Source: Ovis canadensis
Taxonomy: Eukaryota > Chordata > Mammalia > Artiodactyla > Bovidae
Assembly: GCF_042477335.2 (NCBI RefSeq)
Contig: NC_091246.1
Span: 252,617,001 to 252,681,000, forward strand
Reading direction: 5' to 3'
DNA: 64,000 nucleotides
This document shows positions 13,960 to 25,817 of this stretch, piece by piece. The stretch's first letter is position 1; each line of letters opens with the position of its first letter. Under the pieces are notes generated by a model. It was not told the origin of the DNA and did not search any database. It was given only the letters and a program-made list of their open reading frames with translations. The translations under genes were made by a program, and so were the position numbers.

Positions 13960-15281
13960 TAACGTACCCAGGAGCACAGGCTGTGGGACCCGGGAGATGG
14001 GGGTTGTGGGTCCAAGGTCACCGCTCAACAGCTCCACTGCCTGGGGCCAGTCTCCTCTGCAAACCAGGGCCGAAGTGCCCGCCTGACAGGGTCGGTAATG
14101 CAGGTTTTCGAGCTAAAGCCCCACGCGCAAGACTTGTTCTCAGGGTAGACGTGCGTGCCGAGCTCCTCCGTTTGTCTCCTGGGGACCTTCCGCCTTCACG
14201 GCCGTGGTGCCCTCCTTCCTGCAGCCACCTCTCGGTCCCGTGGTCCCAGTCCTGCCTGAAGATTCTCTGTGTAGCTGCCGGCCCTGGGGCCTGAAGACCC
14301 CCAGGTCTGACCCTAAGACGCAGCAGGTTGCACGGTCCCCAGTTGGCTGGGCTTCGGGCAGCGGAGCATCCCCCAGAGAGAGCCCCAGAGAAAGCCTCTG
14401 CTTTCTGCAGAGGGCCCCACCCCCAGTCCCCCCACGCCTTGTTCCCTCGGTTCTTCAGCGAAGGCTGAGGGAGGCGCAGGGGCTCCCCGGGTCCTCCCGG
14501 TCACGGAGGGCAGTGGAGGCTGCGGGGGAGAGAGCCCCGGCCTTGGAGTCCCAGCCTGGGGTCTGAGGCAGCCCCTGCCACCCCGAGCTCTGTGACCTTA
14601 GAGCAGGGACTCCTCTCGGGGGCATCCCACCCGTCCAGGAGCTGGGTGGGGGCCCGAGGCAGGGAGGATGGGGTCTGAGTCTCGTCGCTACCCCGCGAGT
14701 CCAGGGGCTCGTGGCCTGGCCTTGGCCCCCGGCCCTGCAGGCCCCCTGTGGACAGACCCCTCTAGGCCGGGCAGTGGCAGGAAGTGGCCTGGGGTGGCCC
14801 TGGTTTGAGTCCGCCTAGGGGAGGCAGTTCAGTCTCTCTCAGACAGCTGTAAGGGTGGTGCCCGCTCTGGACTTGCCTTTCTGATTCCCTGTCTGTGGGG
14901 AGCCTGGTCTAGCCCCTGGCTTTACTCCCCTGCTCACCCCACGCAGCATTGCTTTCCTCCGGCTGTTGAGCCCGGGGCCTGGGGAGTCCTCTCTGCTCAG
15001 AGCTTCCCGGCCTGGGGCCCCTGCGTCATCAGACACACCAGACACGCCCGTCAGCCTGCACCATCCCGGGCAACGGCTGGAGAACCAAGGGGAGCCGCAG
15101 AGAGCCTGCCGGGGCTGGGCGGGCCCCCGAGAGCCACAGCCACCTCCCCCCGAGCCCCGCGGCCCTGACGCCCACAGCCCTGAGCGGCTGCGCCCCAGGG
15201 ACGCCCCCTCTCCTGCCCACGGCCCCCGCTTCCTCCGCGCTGGGGCTCCTCCACGGCCCTCACTCTGCGCGCTCTCTGTAG

Positions 15282-15394
15282 ATCTGTTGACGTTATCCCC
15301 GACAACCCCAAGTTCCTGCAGCTGCAGAGGGAGCTTTCCCAAGTGCTGACGCAGCGCCAGATCCACATCCAGCCCGATAACTAAGCCGCTCCAG
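15282..15394 (+). CDS. CAPZB: CAPZB alternative exon: beta-1 C-terminal tail (coding 15282-15384)
   Basis: 113-nt cassette exon between gctctctgtag and gtaccc. It completes Arg244 and encodes 33 residues, [20 protein letters not shown] then [13 protein letters not shown], with a TAA stop at 15382-15384. This is the beta 'tentacle', the amphipathic helix of the 277-residue, Z-disc-associated isoform that grips the actin barbed end. The stop lies only 10 nt before the exon's 3' border, so a transcript spliced on to the last exon should escape nonsense-mediated decay. Compared with the mammalian beta-1 tail as I remember it (SIDAIPDNQKFKQ..., ...QIYIQPDN), five residues differ, which is odd for so conserved a protein. 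Confidence 0.92.
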
Positions 15395-15831
15395 GTACCC
15401 TGCCTGAGAGGCCTGAGCGCCGCCCCACTAAACAGGACTCACCAGCCCGCCGAGACCCTGCCAGCCCCTTAAACACCACTAACCCGTGTCCGCTCGGCCA
15501 GGAGCCGCCCCGTAACTGCCGACTTCACCCTGCGTAACAGGGCCCGAATCACGTGTGCAGTGTGTGTGCTTGGCACTCCGGGCAGGGCTGCGTGTGGGGC
15601 AGGCCCTGCAGGCCAGGGTCACGGTCACCCACGCCGCTCCCAGGGGCTGCCTGCTTCACCGGAGGCTGGGGCGGCCTCTCTGTCTGCTCTGTGTGCAGCC
15701 ACCTTTCCACCAAGGACCCCAGAAGCTCAAAAAGATCCCTTTTCGGGGGGCAGTTGCCTGGGTCAGCTGATCTGAGGTGTACTGCCCTGAGTCTAAGAGA
15801 GGGACGCAGAGCTGGGTCTCTTAAGAGCCCT

Positions 15832-16034
15832 CTGCCGGTTGCCCAGTCGTCTCCGACTCTGCGACCCCGTGGATTGTAGCCTGTCAGGCTCCTCTGTCCA
15901 TGGAATTCTCCAGGCAAGAATACTGGAGTGGGTAAAGATTCCCTCCTCCGGGGGATCTTCCTGACCCAGGGATGGAGCCCAGCTGTCCCACACTGCAGGC
16001 AGATTTTTAATGTCTGAGCCACCAGGGAAGCCCG
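15832..16034 (-). repeat. Bov-tA SINE, antisense
   Basis: Nearly complete: it reads from a diverged gcccagtcgtctccgactct through ggcaagaatactggagtggg to the reverse complement of the tRNA-like head, ending ccaccagggaagccc. It sits between the two alternative CAPZB terminal exons. Confidence 0.85.
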
Positions 16035-17289
16035 GAGTGGGGCTGTAATGTCTGAGCCAGGCCTGGTGCCCCCAGACCAGGTGCCCCTGGAGCCGCCGGG
16101 ACCAGCACCGCCGTCCGCCCCCGATGAGCTGCACCCATCCTCCTAAATGCCTTACGCTTGACAGAGGGGAAAGTCTTGCTTGTGGACGACACCCAAGAAC
16201 ATGACTTGAGCATGTGATGGATACGGATGTGTAAAAGCCGGCAGCACCCCCAGAGAGGAGGGGGGAAGCCGAGCTGAGCAGGGCTGCAGAGCCCGGGAGT
16301 AGGGGCTTCCTCCCAGGCCCGGGAGCTGGACACGGGGCCCCAGCCCAGAAGAGGCTCGGGGGGCTTGCTCGGGGGGCGGCCTTTGTGCAGCCAGGGGGCT
16401 CCTCTGCTGTGGCTGCAGCCGTCTGGTCTGGGTGCGCCGGCGTCGGGCCTGGGTTGTCTCCCTGCCTTTAAAAGCGCACCATACAGTGCAGTTCTCCCCA
16501 GGCCCTCCGCTTCCAGGGTGGGTCTAGAATCTTCTGGACCCCTCCCCTTGGCCAGGCCCTGTGGGGATATGGGACCCCCGCGCCCCCATCCCCTGCTGCC
16601 CAGCCTGGCAACTTCTGTCTGAGACACACACACAGAGCCTCCTGCCGACACTGGTTCCTGGTGGCTTGGCCATGACCTTCCTGAGCTCCTTTCCCTGAAC
16701 AAGCGCTCTCCCTTCCCACCTCCAGCTGCTCTGGCCTAACCTTCTGTCCCTTACCGGTCCTCCCGTCTGGACATTTCTCCTTGTCGGGGGTGGGGGTGCT
16801 GGGTGCAGCCCAGGCCTGGCGTGCCTCTCCCGGAGGAGCCAGCACAGCTCCAGCCAGGAGGCCGTGGGAGCTGCCGCAGAGCAAAGCGAGCTCTCAGAAG
16901 CGTGTGTCCCACAGCATCAGCCGAAATGCCAGCATTTCTCATGGGAGGCTTTTTAGCTGTACACAGACTCTCTGAGAGTCTTGTCTCTGCCACCCTCTTT
17001 ACCTTCTGAGGGCGCTTCCCATGGTGTTCCCAGGACTCAGTAGCCAGCATTCCATATGGATGCTCCTGGTCCTACCTCATTGTACTTAAGCCCCGTTTGG
17101 CACTGGCTGAGGGGTTATTGTCTGGTCTCTGCTTCCTGTGCGGCTTCACAGCCAGCGCATGTCAAGCTTGAGGTTCCTGTGGCTCCACCGTGGTCCTGCC
17201 AGGCAGCCTGCCGCCCTTGCTCTCCACTGCCTTGAGACTGCTATAAAGGCTGTACATAGTTTAACAAGCCCCCGGTTAGCCTGTACATT

Positions 17290-17420
17290 GGGGAGCCTTG
17301 ACCAGGGTCCCTAAGGTCATTGCCAGCAGCATTTCTCAGAGCCTCAACTTCCTCATCTGTAAATTGGGACTAATGCTCGGACTCCTCTGCAATGCTTGTG
17401 AGAGTGAAGTGTGCTTGGGA
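17290..17420 (+). repeat. MIR-like fragment
   Basis: Contains gcctcaacttcctcatctgt aaattggga, the conserved 3' part of MIR. Short and old. Confidence 0.45.
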
Positions 17421-17725
17421 ATCACTTACAAACAGCAGATGACACGGTGTCCACAAAGCTTAGCTGTTGCTCACCTTGTCTAACCCCTGCGTCTGCGCAC
17501 TCACATGAGCGTTTCCCCACAAATCCAGGAGTTGGCGCGGAAGCCACTTGTGGTTCAGGCCCATGTTGTGACGTGTGCCCAGAGTCCAGGTCACAGCCAG
17601 CCTGGGGCAGGGCTGGGCTGTGGCCTCCCCTGCAGGGCCGGGTGAGGTGCTGAGGGGCCAGCCTCCGGCTCTGGGCCCCTCCGCACCCTCCGACCTTCCC
17701 GCACGGCTTGCAGCTCTGCTCCTAG

Positions 17726-17944
<219 letters not shown>

Positions 17945-18660
17945 AAGCCTCTGCTCCCCACTGACCGGAGACGCCGTGCGCTGTCAGGCTCCTTTCTTAG
18001 ACACTCGTTTCCTGCTCCCTGCCTCGTCCCTTCCCTCCCCGACAGGCCACACAACAACTCGCATCGCCACCGCAGCGCCATCTCTCCCGAGAATAAACCC
18101 GGTAAACACCCCTGGTCTCGGAGACCTCCTTCCCCCACCACGTTTTGCTATCACAACTCGGTATTCCCATAGAGACCGCGTTTTCTGTCCGCCCCGGCCC
18201 CCTCCCCCCATTTATCGGCATAAAAATACACTGTCTGTCTGCCTCCCTCCCCTCCCACCTTTTTGTTACATTGGTGTAAAAAATGTAAAACAAAAAAATT
18301 TTATGAAATAACTGTGGTGTGTGAAAGATAGAAGAAAAACTGGAAATCTGATTCCACGTGTGTTTGGGAGTTGCTTGGGGCTGGGGGCCGGCGGGGGACA
18401 GGGGACAGCTCTGGGAGAAAGGAGAGGTGGCCCTCAGCTCGGCCCGCGGTGGGGGCGGGGCCTGCGGGCCGCCCTGCTCCTCTCGCCAGGTGCTTTTCTG
18501 TCAATTTTTATGGAATGCAAAAGGAGTTTTTGTTTTATTTTGTTTTTTTGTAAAGCTTAAAAAAAATCTACATCTTATACTTGAGCTTCCATACTTAAAA
18601 AAAAAGAGAGAAAAAAAAACAAAAAATAAATAAATAAAAAGAAACTGGGATGCAGTCAGC
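17945..18660 (+). promoter_or_regulatory. CAPZB: CAPZB 3' UTR with clustered poly(A) signals
   Basis: Non-coding remainder of the last exon. A possible proximal AATAAA is near 18092. The distal end has three overlapping AATAAA hexamers at 18625-18638, followed by a GT-rich stretch (cttgtgttctttctcgcc) from about 18660, as expected for cleavage. A-rich runs (18598-18640) precede the signals. Both isoforms would share this 3' end. Confidence 0.8.
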
Positions 18661-20235
18661 CTTGTGTTCTTTCTCGCCTGTCCCACTTTCCCAGGACACG
18701 CGACTCTCTGGCGGCCCCGCTGGAGGGTTGACCCCAAGCAGGGGCAGGGGAACACGGCAGGTGTCGGGTGGAGGGAGTGTGGAGCCCACACAGCAAATGA
18801 GCAGCTGCTTCTCTGGGCCTGCCTCTGCACAGACCCCGCCCTGCCTGTCCTGAAGAGCTGGGGCTGTCACGTGGTCGGGCATGATGGGGTGGGGCTCCCC
18901 AACCCCATCCCCTTTCACTTCGGTAGACCTGGGCACAGGCATGACCTGTCCGGACACAGTCCTGGCTTCTCTCCCCTGAGTCTGATGAGAAAGTTCCCAG
19001 ATAGGGGTGCGTCTCTGAGTGCAAAGCACCGCTGAGATGGAGGCAGGGAACGAGAGACCCTTGGACGCAGCGCCTTTCAAGGACCTTCAGGTGGAGATGA
19101 GGGAGGTGGACAAGTGAAGGCGGGTGGAGCCAGGGACAGCCCTCCAGGTGTGCCGCCAAGCTGACATCCTCTCGGCTCCTGGGGACAGAATGCCTGGCTC
19201 AGACAAGCGAGCTCATTGTTAGTAGGTGTTCAGCCCCGGGGTCAGGAGTAACACTTGAAAGCCAGAAGCTGTAACTCTTACACGGCGTATGAGAGGCCTG
19301 ACCTTACTAGTCTAGAATCTGCCGTCACTGGGAGGGCCGTCACTGCTGTTTTCCGGCTCTGAGTCAGACTGGTGTGATGAGGAACCATGGGCTCAGAGAC
19401 CAGATGTCCCAAGCGAGGGGAAGCAAGTGGCAGGAGAGCGGTGTGAGCCCCTGGCTGAGGGCCACCCCCTGGCCAGTCCTGACCCTGCTCGCACGGAGGT
19501 GGGCATTGTGGTGGCCGGCAGGCCCCCGGCGTTCTGCAGAGGCACGCTAGGCTGGGGAAGCCGCACGCGGGCTGTGGGGGGTCGGGGGCTCCCTGGGTCT
19601 CCTGCTGCGGCTGACTCCTGGGGCTCGGGGGCAGCATCACATCCCCCCTCCAGGGGCACCCGAGGTGCTTGCTTGGCACTTGACAGATGATGGGAGGTCG
19701 CTGAGGCGAGGGAGGGGCAGCACGAGTCTGGTCTGGGCCCGGGGCTTCCGATCTCGCCCGCCTTCTGATCTCAGCCCCACCGGAGTCGCCCTGGTGCGCC
19801 TGGCACCAGTGATGTTCTCCGTCTCTGGAAGCACGAGGGCTCCAGCTGGTGACCCGGGGATTCCTTCTGCATGGCGCTTCCACTCCGCTCTTGCTGCAAC
19901 CTTAACAGGCCAGCCTCTCGGATGGAACCCTTCCTGAGCCCCAGATTCCAGGACTCTGTCCTCAAACCTTCATTCATTCAGATCCTGGAGCAAGCAGCCG
20001 CTGTGCTGTAGGGCAGGCCCAAGGGGACCATTCCGCCGGGAGGGTAGCCCAGGCCTGTGGACCTGCTCTGGGCTCCTCTGCACTGCCACCCTCTCCCTGC
20101 GGCCCCGAGGGGCCGGGACAGCCTTTGCTCTAAGCCCTCAGCACAGGCAGAGGCAGGCAGCCCGCCCCCCAGGGTAGCCGGCCCCCTCGCTCACCCTCCT
20201 CCCCTGCCTGGCGCCTCCGAGAGGGGACCTTTTTC
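18661..20235. other. Intergenic, GC-rich, no gene seen
   Basis: DNA downstream of CAPZB. Open frames are overlapping, of shadow type and without conserved protein sequence. No splice structure or recognisable repeat was seen. Confidence 0.6.
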
Positions 20236-21177
20236 TTCTGATCAGTGATCGTTGCTTGTTATTTTAAGTATCTATAGCAAAATATTACGAGACAGTATGT
20301 CTCATTCCAAACAGTATTATTAAACGTGATAAATATTAATTATAGAAGTTCAATAGTATAAGTTAAAATGTGTCACCATTTTTTCTCAATGTAACTAAAA
20401 CCTGTAAAACCTTCAGCAGGAAATCCAGATTATACTTAGTCACACCGTGTCAAGTCGATACTTAGGACAAAACTCCTGCTTCATGCGTGAGAGCTTTCTT
20501 ACTGATTCTGCAAATCGCTTTTCCGCTGTTCACAAAACAGGTGGTCTATTGATGTTCTTTTAAAATTCATCGTTGAAAATTTTTCTTGTTTTATAAAAAG
20601 TTTGGACATAATTCCCGTCACTTCAACTCTAATTGGCTTTTTAAAAAGATGGGAATTTCAGAACACAAATAGTATTTTATATAAACTCATTAAAGAAATT
20701 TTCGGAAAGATATTTAAATGTGGGACAGTATTTTAAACATTTTTGTTTGAATTTCCTACTCTTTCTTAAAATAAGTAATTTAAAATATGACTTTAAATAA
20801 TAAACTAGTACTTCAGGAACACACATGACCATACTCTACCTTCCTTGTGAATGACTAAATGATATCATATATATGCGTGCACATGGATATGTATGTGCCT
20901 ATGTGTGTGTGCATAGGTGTGTATATGTGTGTGTATGTCTGACGAGTCTAATGAATGAAATCCTTTACTTCACTCACCTAACTGACCACCCATTCCTCAC
21001 GCACATGGACACAGGTTATTTTGTAGTAACTGTGTGAGCAGCAATGTTGCAAGATTCATTTTCATAACCCATAACTCACCATTCAAGTTTTAAAAATAGC
21101 TGATGTGATGTTTATTCAGACAGCTTTACCAAGATACAATTCACATTCAGCTCACCCATTTAGTGTTCAAATGCAGG
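20236..21177. other. AT-rich intergenic block with TG/TA microsatellite
   Basis: Base composition shifts sharply to AT-rich after 20235, next to the GC-rich CAPZB tail. It contains a degenerate TA/TG run at about 20870-20940 (atatatgcgtgcacatgg, then gtgtgtgtgcataggtgtgt). It is probably old LINE or similar sequence but I cannot name the family. No open frame of note. Confidence 0.5.
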
Positions 21178-21580
21178 GACTTCCCCAGCGACCCAGTGTT
21201 TAGGACTCCACACATCCTCTGCAAGGGGACACGATTTTGATCCCTGGTCAGTGGAGAAGGCAATGACACCCCACTCCAGTACTCTTGCCTGGAAAATCCC
21301 ATGGGCGGAGGAGCCTGGAAGGCCGCACGCAGTCCATGGGGTCGCTAAGGGTTGGACACGACTGAGCGACTTCACCTTCACTTTTCACTTTCATGCATTG
21401 GAGAAGGAAATGGCAACCCACTCCAGTGTTCTTGCCTGGAGAATCCCAGGGATGGGGGAGCCTGGTGGGCTGCCGTCTACAGGGTCACACAGAGTCGGAC
21501 ACGACTGAAGTGACTTAGCAGCAGGGAAGTAAGATCCCACGTGCTGCTTGGCATAGCCGTAAAAAACAAGGTGTAGAAAT
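21178..21580 (+). repeat. CHR-type SINE interrupted by a BOV-A2 SINE
   Basis: The left half of a CHR element (gggacttccccagcgaccca to gatccctggtcag) breaks at about 21251. It resumes after 21525 with ggaagtaagatcccacgtgc tgcttggcatagcc. Between them is a complete dimeric BOV-A2 (two copies of the ggcaaccc/ggcaatgacacc - cactccagt - gcctgga unit), so the BOV-A2 is the younger insertion. Confidence 0.8.
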
Positions 21581-21651
21581 CTATGTCTAATGGAGTCACT
21601 CTACTGTGCACCTTAAACTAACACGTTTCTAGGTCAATTATGCTTAGATAA

Positions 21652-21860
21652 GGAGCCTCCCTGGTGGCTCAGTGAAGAGTCTGCCCGCAGTGCATGAGAC
21701 CTGGGTCTGATCCCTGGATCGGGAAGACCCCCTGCAGAAGGGAATGGCACCCCACTCCAGGATGCTTGCCTGGAGAGTCCCACGGACAGAGGAGCCTGGC
21801 GGGCTGTAGTCGATGAGGTCACAAAGAGTCAGACACAACAGAGAGACTAACACTTTCATA
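21652..21860 (+). repeat. Bov-tA SINE
   Basis: Full length, from gcctccctggtggctcagtg through ggatgcttgcctggagagtc to the end cacaacagagagactaacac, followed by an AT-rich tail. Confidence 0.85.
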
Positions 21861-22201
21861 CTTAAATAAAATTTAAATATATATAAAATAAAAAAGCTGT
21901 ACAAATCCAACAGTTGTGTGATGGTTGCGTGTCTCTCTGCTTGAGGGCTTCTCGAGGGTCTCTGCTTCAGGCATTCACTTCACTCACTCCTGTCCTGGGG
22001 ACTTGATGGTCACGGGGGATACTGGTATACGGTCTGGTGGAGGTAGGGAAATACTCGCCAACAAGTCTCGTGAGCACTCACGTGTGCTGGGTGCAGAGCC
22101 TCTGGTGGGTGGCTGTGTCAAGGGTGGCACGGGGCTGGGGGACAGATTCGTAGTTATCCTCTGGATTGTTAATCACAGCACAAGGCATTCCCCACTCCCT
22201 T

Positions 22202-22935
22202 GCTGTTCAGTCGCTCAGTTGTGTCCAACTCTTCGCGACCCCAAAGACTGCAACACGCCAGGCTTCCCTGTCCATCACCAACTCCCAGAGTTTGCTCAAA
22301 CTCATGTCCATGGAGTCGGTGATGCCATCCAACCATCTCATCCTCTGTCGTCCCCTCCTCCTGCCCTCAATCTTTCCCAGCATCAGGGTCTTTTCCAATG
22401 AGTTGGCTCTTCGCATCAGGTGGCCAAAGTACTGGAACTTCAGCTTTAGCATCCGTCCTTCCAATAAATATTTCTTTTAGGATGGACTGGTTTGATCTTG
22501 CAGTCCAAGGGACTCTCAAGAGTCTTCTCCAACACCAGAGTTCAAAAGCATCAATTCTTCAGCACTCAACCTTTATCGTCCAACTCTCACATCCATACAT
22601 GACTAGTGGAAAAACCATAGCTTTGACTAGATTGACACATTGGCAAAGTAATGTCTCTGCTTTTTAATATGCTGTCTAGGTTGGTCATAGCTTTTCTTCC
22701 AAGGAGCAAGAGTCTTTTAATTTAGTGACCGCAGTCACCATCTGCAGTGGCTTTGGAGCCCAAATGAAGTCTTTCACTGTTTCCATTGTTTCCCCAACTG
22801 TTGCCATGGGGCCGGAATTCGTGATCTTAGCTTTTAGAAAGTCGAGTTTTAAGCCAGCTTTTTCCTCTTTCCCCCTCATCAAGCGGCTCTTTAGTTTCTC
22901 TTCGCTTTCTGCAATCAGGGCTCTTCAGCTCCTCC
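22202..22935 (-). mobile_element. 5'-truncated BovB LINE (3' end), antisense
   Basis: Reads on the minus strand as the last part of the BovB reverse-transcriptase ORF and the 3' end. Recognisable protein pieces include [18 protein letters not shown] and [13 protein letters not shown]-like segments at 22207-22464. Earlier frame-broken reverse-transcriptase tail pieces are at 22685-22882. The frame is disrupted in several places, so it is a dead copy. Confidence 0.85.
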
Positions 22936-25319
22936 CCACTCCCTGCCATGGGACTCACGCTAACTGATGAGGCTGACGCTTGGACATGCGGCTCCTTCTG
23001 TTTCAGGGAGCCCTGTGGTCCCACCATTCCTCTCCCATGAGAGCCAGGTGCAGCAGGAGGAGGGGTGGGGAGGGGACTGTAGATTTCTGCTTTTCCTTGG
23101 CTTCGGGGACTGAAGGCCATGCAGCCAGGGGAGAAAGGCAGTCCACCCGGGACCTTTCTCCTCGGGGACCTCCCCGCCAGTGAGCACAGCCCAGTCTGGG
23201 CAGGAGAACTGAACGACGGTCAGACTGGTCTGCCCACTTTGGGAGGAAGCCAGGGCGTCCCCTGGGTGGACACGTGTGGGTGGACACGCTGATGAGCCTT
23301 CACCTGGCAAACCTGCCTTGTGAGCCCACGACCACAATGGCCTCCGTCAGACAGGGCATGCCCGTGTCTCCATCGGACTCGCTGAGGAGGAAAGACAGCT
23401 CTCGTTAGACTGGGTGGTGCCTGCAAGCAAGAGCCATCACCCCACCAGACGGGGTGTTCCCCAGAAGGAAAGGATTATGTCACCCCCCAGGGCCGGGGCC
23501 GGGCTAGCTTGTGTCTCTTTCTCGCCCAGCTCGAGCCCAGGCCTGCACCTGGCTTCACGCTGAGCCCCCAGGTCCTCTGGCTGGGGGCCCGCCAGCCCGG
23601 CACAGCGCTGGGTGGAGCCAGACCCTGGCTGCAAAGGGCACTGAAGCAGCTGGCACGTGGGCATGGGAGATGCTGCTCGGGACAGTGGGGAGGAGGCCTG
23701 AGCCCAACAGGGTGGTGCCGCCCCCACGGGCAAGGGTGGGGCTGGACCCCCAGCCAAGGGCGGGGCCAGGGGCGGGGCCTCTGACGGCCGCGGGGGGCGC
23801 GGGGAGGGCAGTGTCTGCAGTGAGTGGCCTCAGGCAGAAGGAACTGCTTCTGGCCCCAGGCCCCGATCACGCTGCTTAGCTCTCCTGAGCCTGTTTTCCC
23901 GTCTGGAAAATGGCCACGATGACTGCACCTCCCTCCGAGGGGGCTGTGGGCAGCGAGAGGGCACGGCCTGCCCCCCACACACAGCGTGTGCTCAGCAAAC
24001 ATCAGCTGCAGGCCCATCCAGGATGGAGCTGAGGTGACGGGGCCCCTCCCCCCAGCGCCCAGCTGAACCCCAGACCCCAGTTCCCTCCTCCTCTCCACCC
24101 GCCCCTGCCAAATCCAGCCGCCTGCCACCAGCCTGGGCATCCGGCCCAGCCCCCACCACCATCTTCACATCAGCCCCACGTAGGGGGTGGCCCTGACTCC
24201 CACCCCCGGCCTTTGCACACTGTGCCCTCGACCGCTCCAGGGCCCTCCTCCAGGAAGCCCTCCCTGATTGCCTCGTTCCTCCAGCAGACTGTACCTTCTG
24301 GCCACAGTCCTTCCCTCCACAGCCCGGCAACCATCGCCCCTCCTTGAAGGTGAGGACCAGAATTGGTCCACCCCAGGTGCCCAGCACAGTGTGGGCCAGG
24401 GTGGGGAGAAGAGCTGCCCTTGGCAGTATTTGTGGCACCAGACTGGGCCAGGCATCCCCCGAGGCTGGAGAAGGCAGATGCTGAGAGACAGGCTCACGCT
24501 GAGGCCCGCCTCCTCCCTACCAGCCTTCGGCCTCACCTGGTGCCTCCCACCCCGATGGCTCCTGGGACCTGGGCAGGCCAGGGAGCGGTGTGTGGGGCCA
24601 GAGGGGAGCTTTGTCCCCAGGCCCCCACAAGGTTGTGGCCAAGAGGAAGTGGACTCGGCATGGGGTTTGGGAGACACACCGAGGCTGGGGCAGAGGAGCT
24701 AGAGCTCCGGGCTAAGCTCTGCCCTCCTCTCCACCCTTCCCACCTGCAACACCCTTACTTCCCCGGGGTTATCTCCTGCTCATCTGTCTGCTGTGCCACC
24801 TCCTCCTGGAAGGTCTCCCCGATTTCCAGGGGAATCTGATTGTCCTCCGCCATCAAAAAATGACCAAAGCTAACCTTCATGGAGCTTTTACTGCCGCCAG
24901 ACTTGGGGTAACCTCCATAACCACACCATTTTATTTGCTCCTTAGAAGGACATGAGAAGTGGTGGTACTATCGTCCCATTGCACAGATGAGGTAAGTGTG
25001 GCACAGGGGAGCGGAGGTGCAGAACCAAGGTCTGAACCTTAACTGTCCTGCTTCTTGCTGAGCGCCACAGAGCGGGGACCCCGTTGGAGGGTCTTTTCTC
25101 GCCGCTGCATCCTTACCACCAGGTATGGAGCCGTCACGGAGAAAACAGGTTGAAGAACCCAGAGGCCCGGGAGGCTAGGCAGGGACAGGCCAGCAGACAC
25201 AGCCCCCTCCGGCCTAGACCTCCTGCAGTCTGAGCCCTCAGGCCCACCTGGGGCCTGACTCCCATCCCTCCCCATTCCCCAGAGCCTGGCACCTGGGGAA
25301 GGAGGACCACCACAGGCCA
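22936..25319. other. Intergenic, GC-rich, no gene seen
   Basis: Region between the BovB fragment and the SLC66A1 3' end. MIR/L2-like pieces are likely around 23880-24000 (gagcctgttttcccgtctgg) and 24240-25030 (gaagccctccctgattgcct; cccattgcacagatgagg). The longest open frame, 23475-24140 on -, has no recognisable domain. Confidence 0.5.
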
Positions 25320-25745
25320 CCTGGCAGTATTATTTACTAGGCCGCGTGCGGTGGACGGAGCAGGCCTGGGTGCGCCTGGGCCCCTCCTTGGGGGGTGGGG
25401 GGTGCCAAGGGGGTGACGGGCAGTGAGGTAGGTGCGTCACGGGGCTCAGGGCCTCTGAGAGGTGAGAGTCTGCTGCAGCCGGTCCCTGGGCTCCAGGGAG
25501 GGTGGCCTCAGGCCCCGGGGAGGACAAGTCCCAAGTGGGGGTGATGGGCCAGGGGCCGTTTTCCTGGAAGAGGTGGTCAGCCAGGGCTTCAGCTCACAAG
25601 CCTTTGAGGGTGCTGGGGGGGCTCCCCGGTGCCCCCCTGGCCTAGACCAGGGCGAGGAGCCCCATCACTGCGCGCTCCTCCCTTCCTGGGGGCATCGAGA
25701 GGCCTCGGGCACCCCGCCCCAAGCCCGGGCTTGGCCCGGTCCTGT
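25320..25745 (-). promoter_or_regulatory. SLC66A1: SLC66A1 3' UTR (approximate)
   Basis: Sequence following the stop codon on the minus strand. Its end is placed near 25320, where the minus strand reads ctagtaaataatactgcc. AGTAAA/AATAAT there are variant poly(A) signals; no canonical AATAAA was seen close by, so the exact end is uncertain. Confidence 0.45.
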
Positions 25746-25817
25746 TCAGCTGGGGAGTAGCGGCTGGCGCTCAGACGAGGGGGCAGCATGCCGGTACAGG
25801 AAGAACTGCACGGAGAT
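25746..25817 (-). CDS. SLC66A1: SLC66A1 coding exon 7 (C terminus, lysosomal sorting signal)
   Basis: Small 72-nt terminal coding segment, preceded on the minus strand by the acceptor gtcgacccccag. It encodes ISVQFFLYRHAAPSSERQPL then LPS and TGA. It joins in phase 0 to the preceding exon's ...LLLDTI, giving the last transmembrane helix and a short cytosolic tail. The ERQPLL sequence fits the acidic dileucine motif [D/E]xxxL[L/I] that directs this protein to lysosomes. It is easy to miss because the preceding exon has its own in-frame stop a few codons past the donor. Confidence 0.9.
   Translation of the reverse strand: MSVQFFLYRHAAPSSERQPLLPS

Noticed and set aside
23475-24140. 221-codon open frame on -
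   Set aside because: GC-rich DNA keeps frames open by chance; no domain, no splice structure, several overlapping frames of like length.
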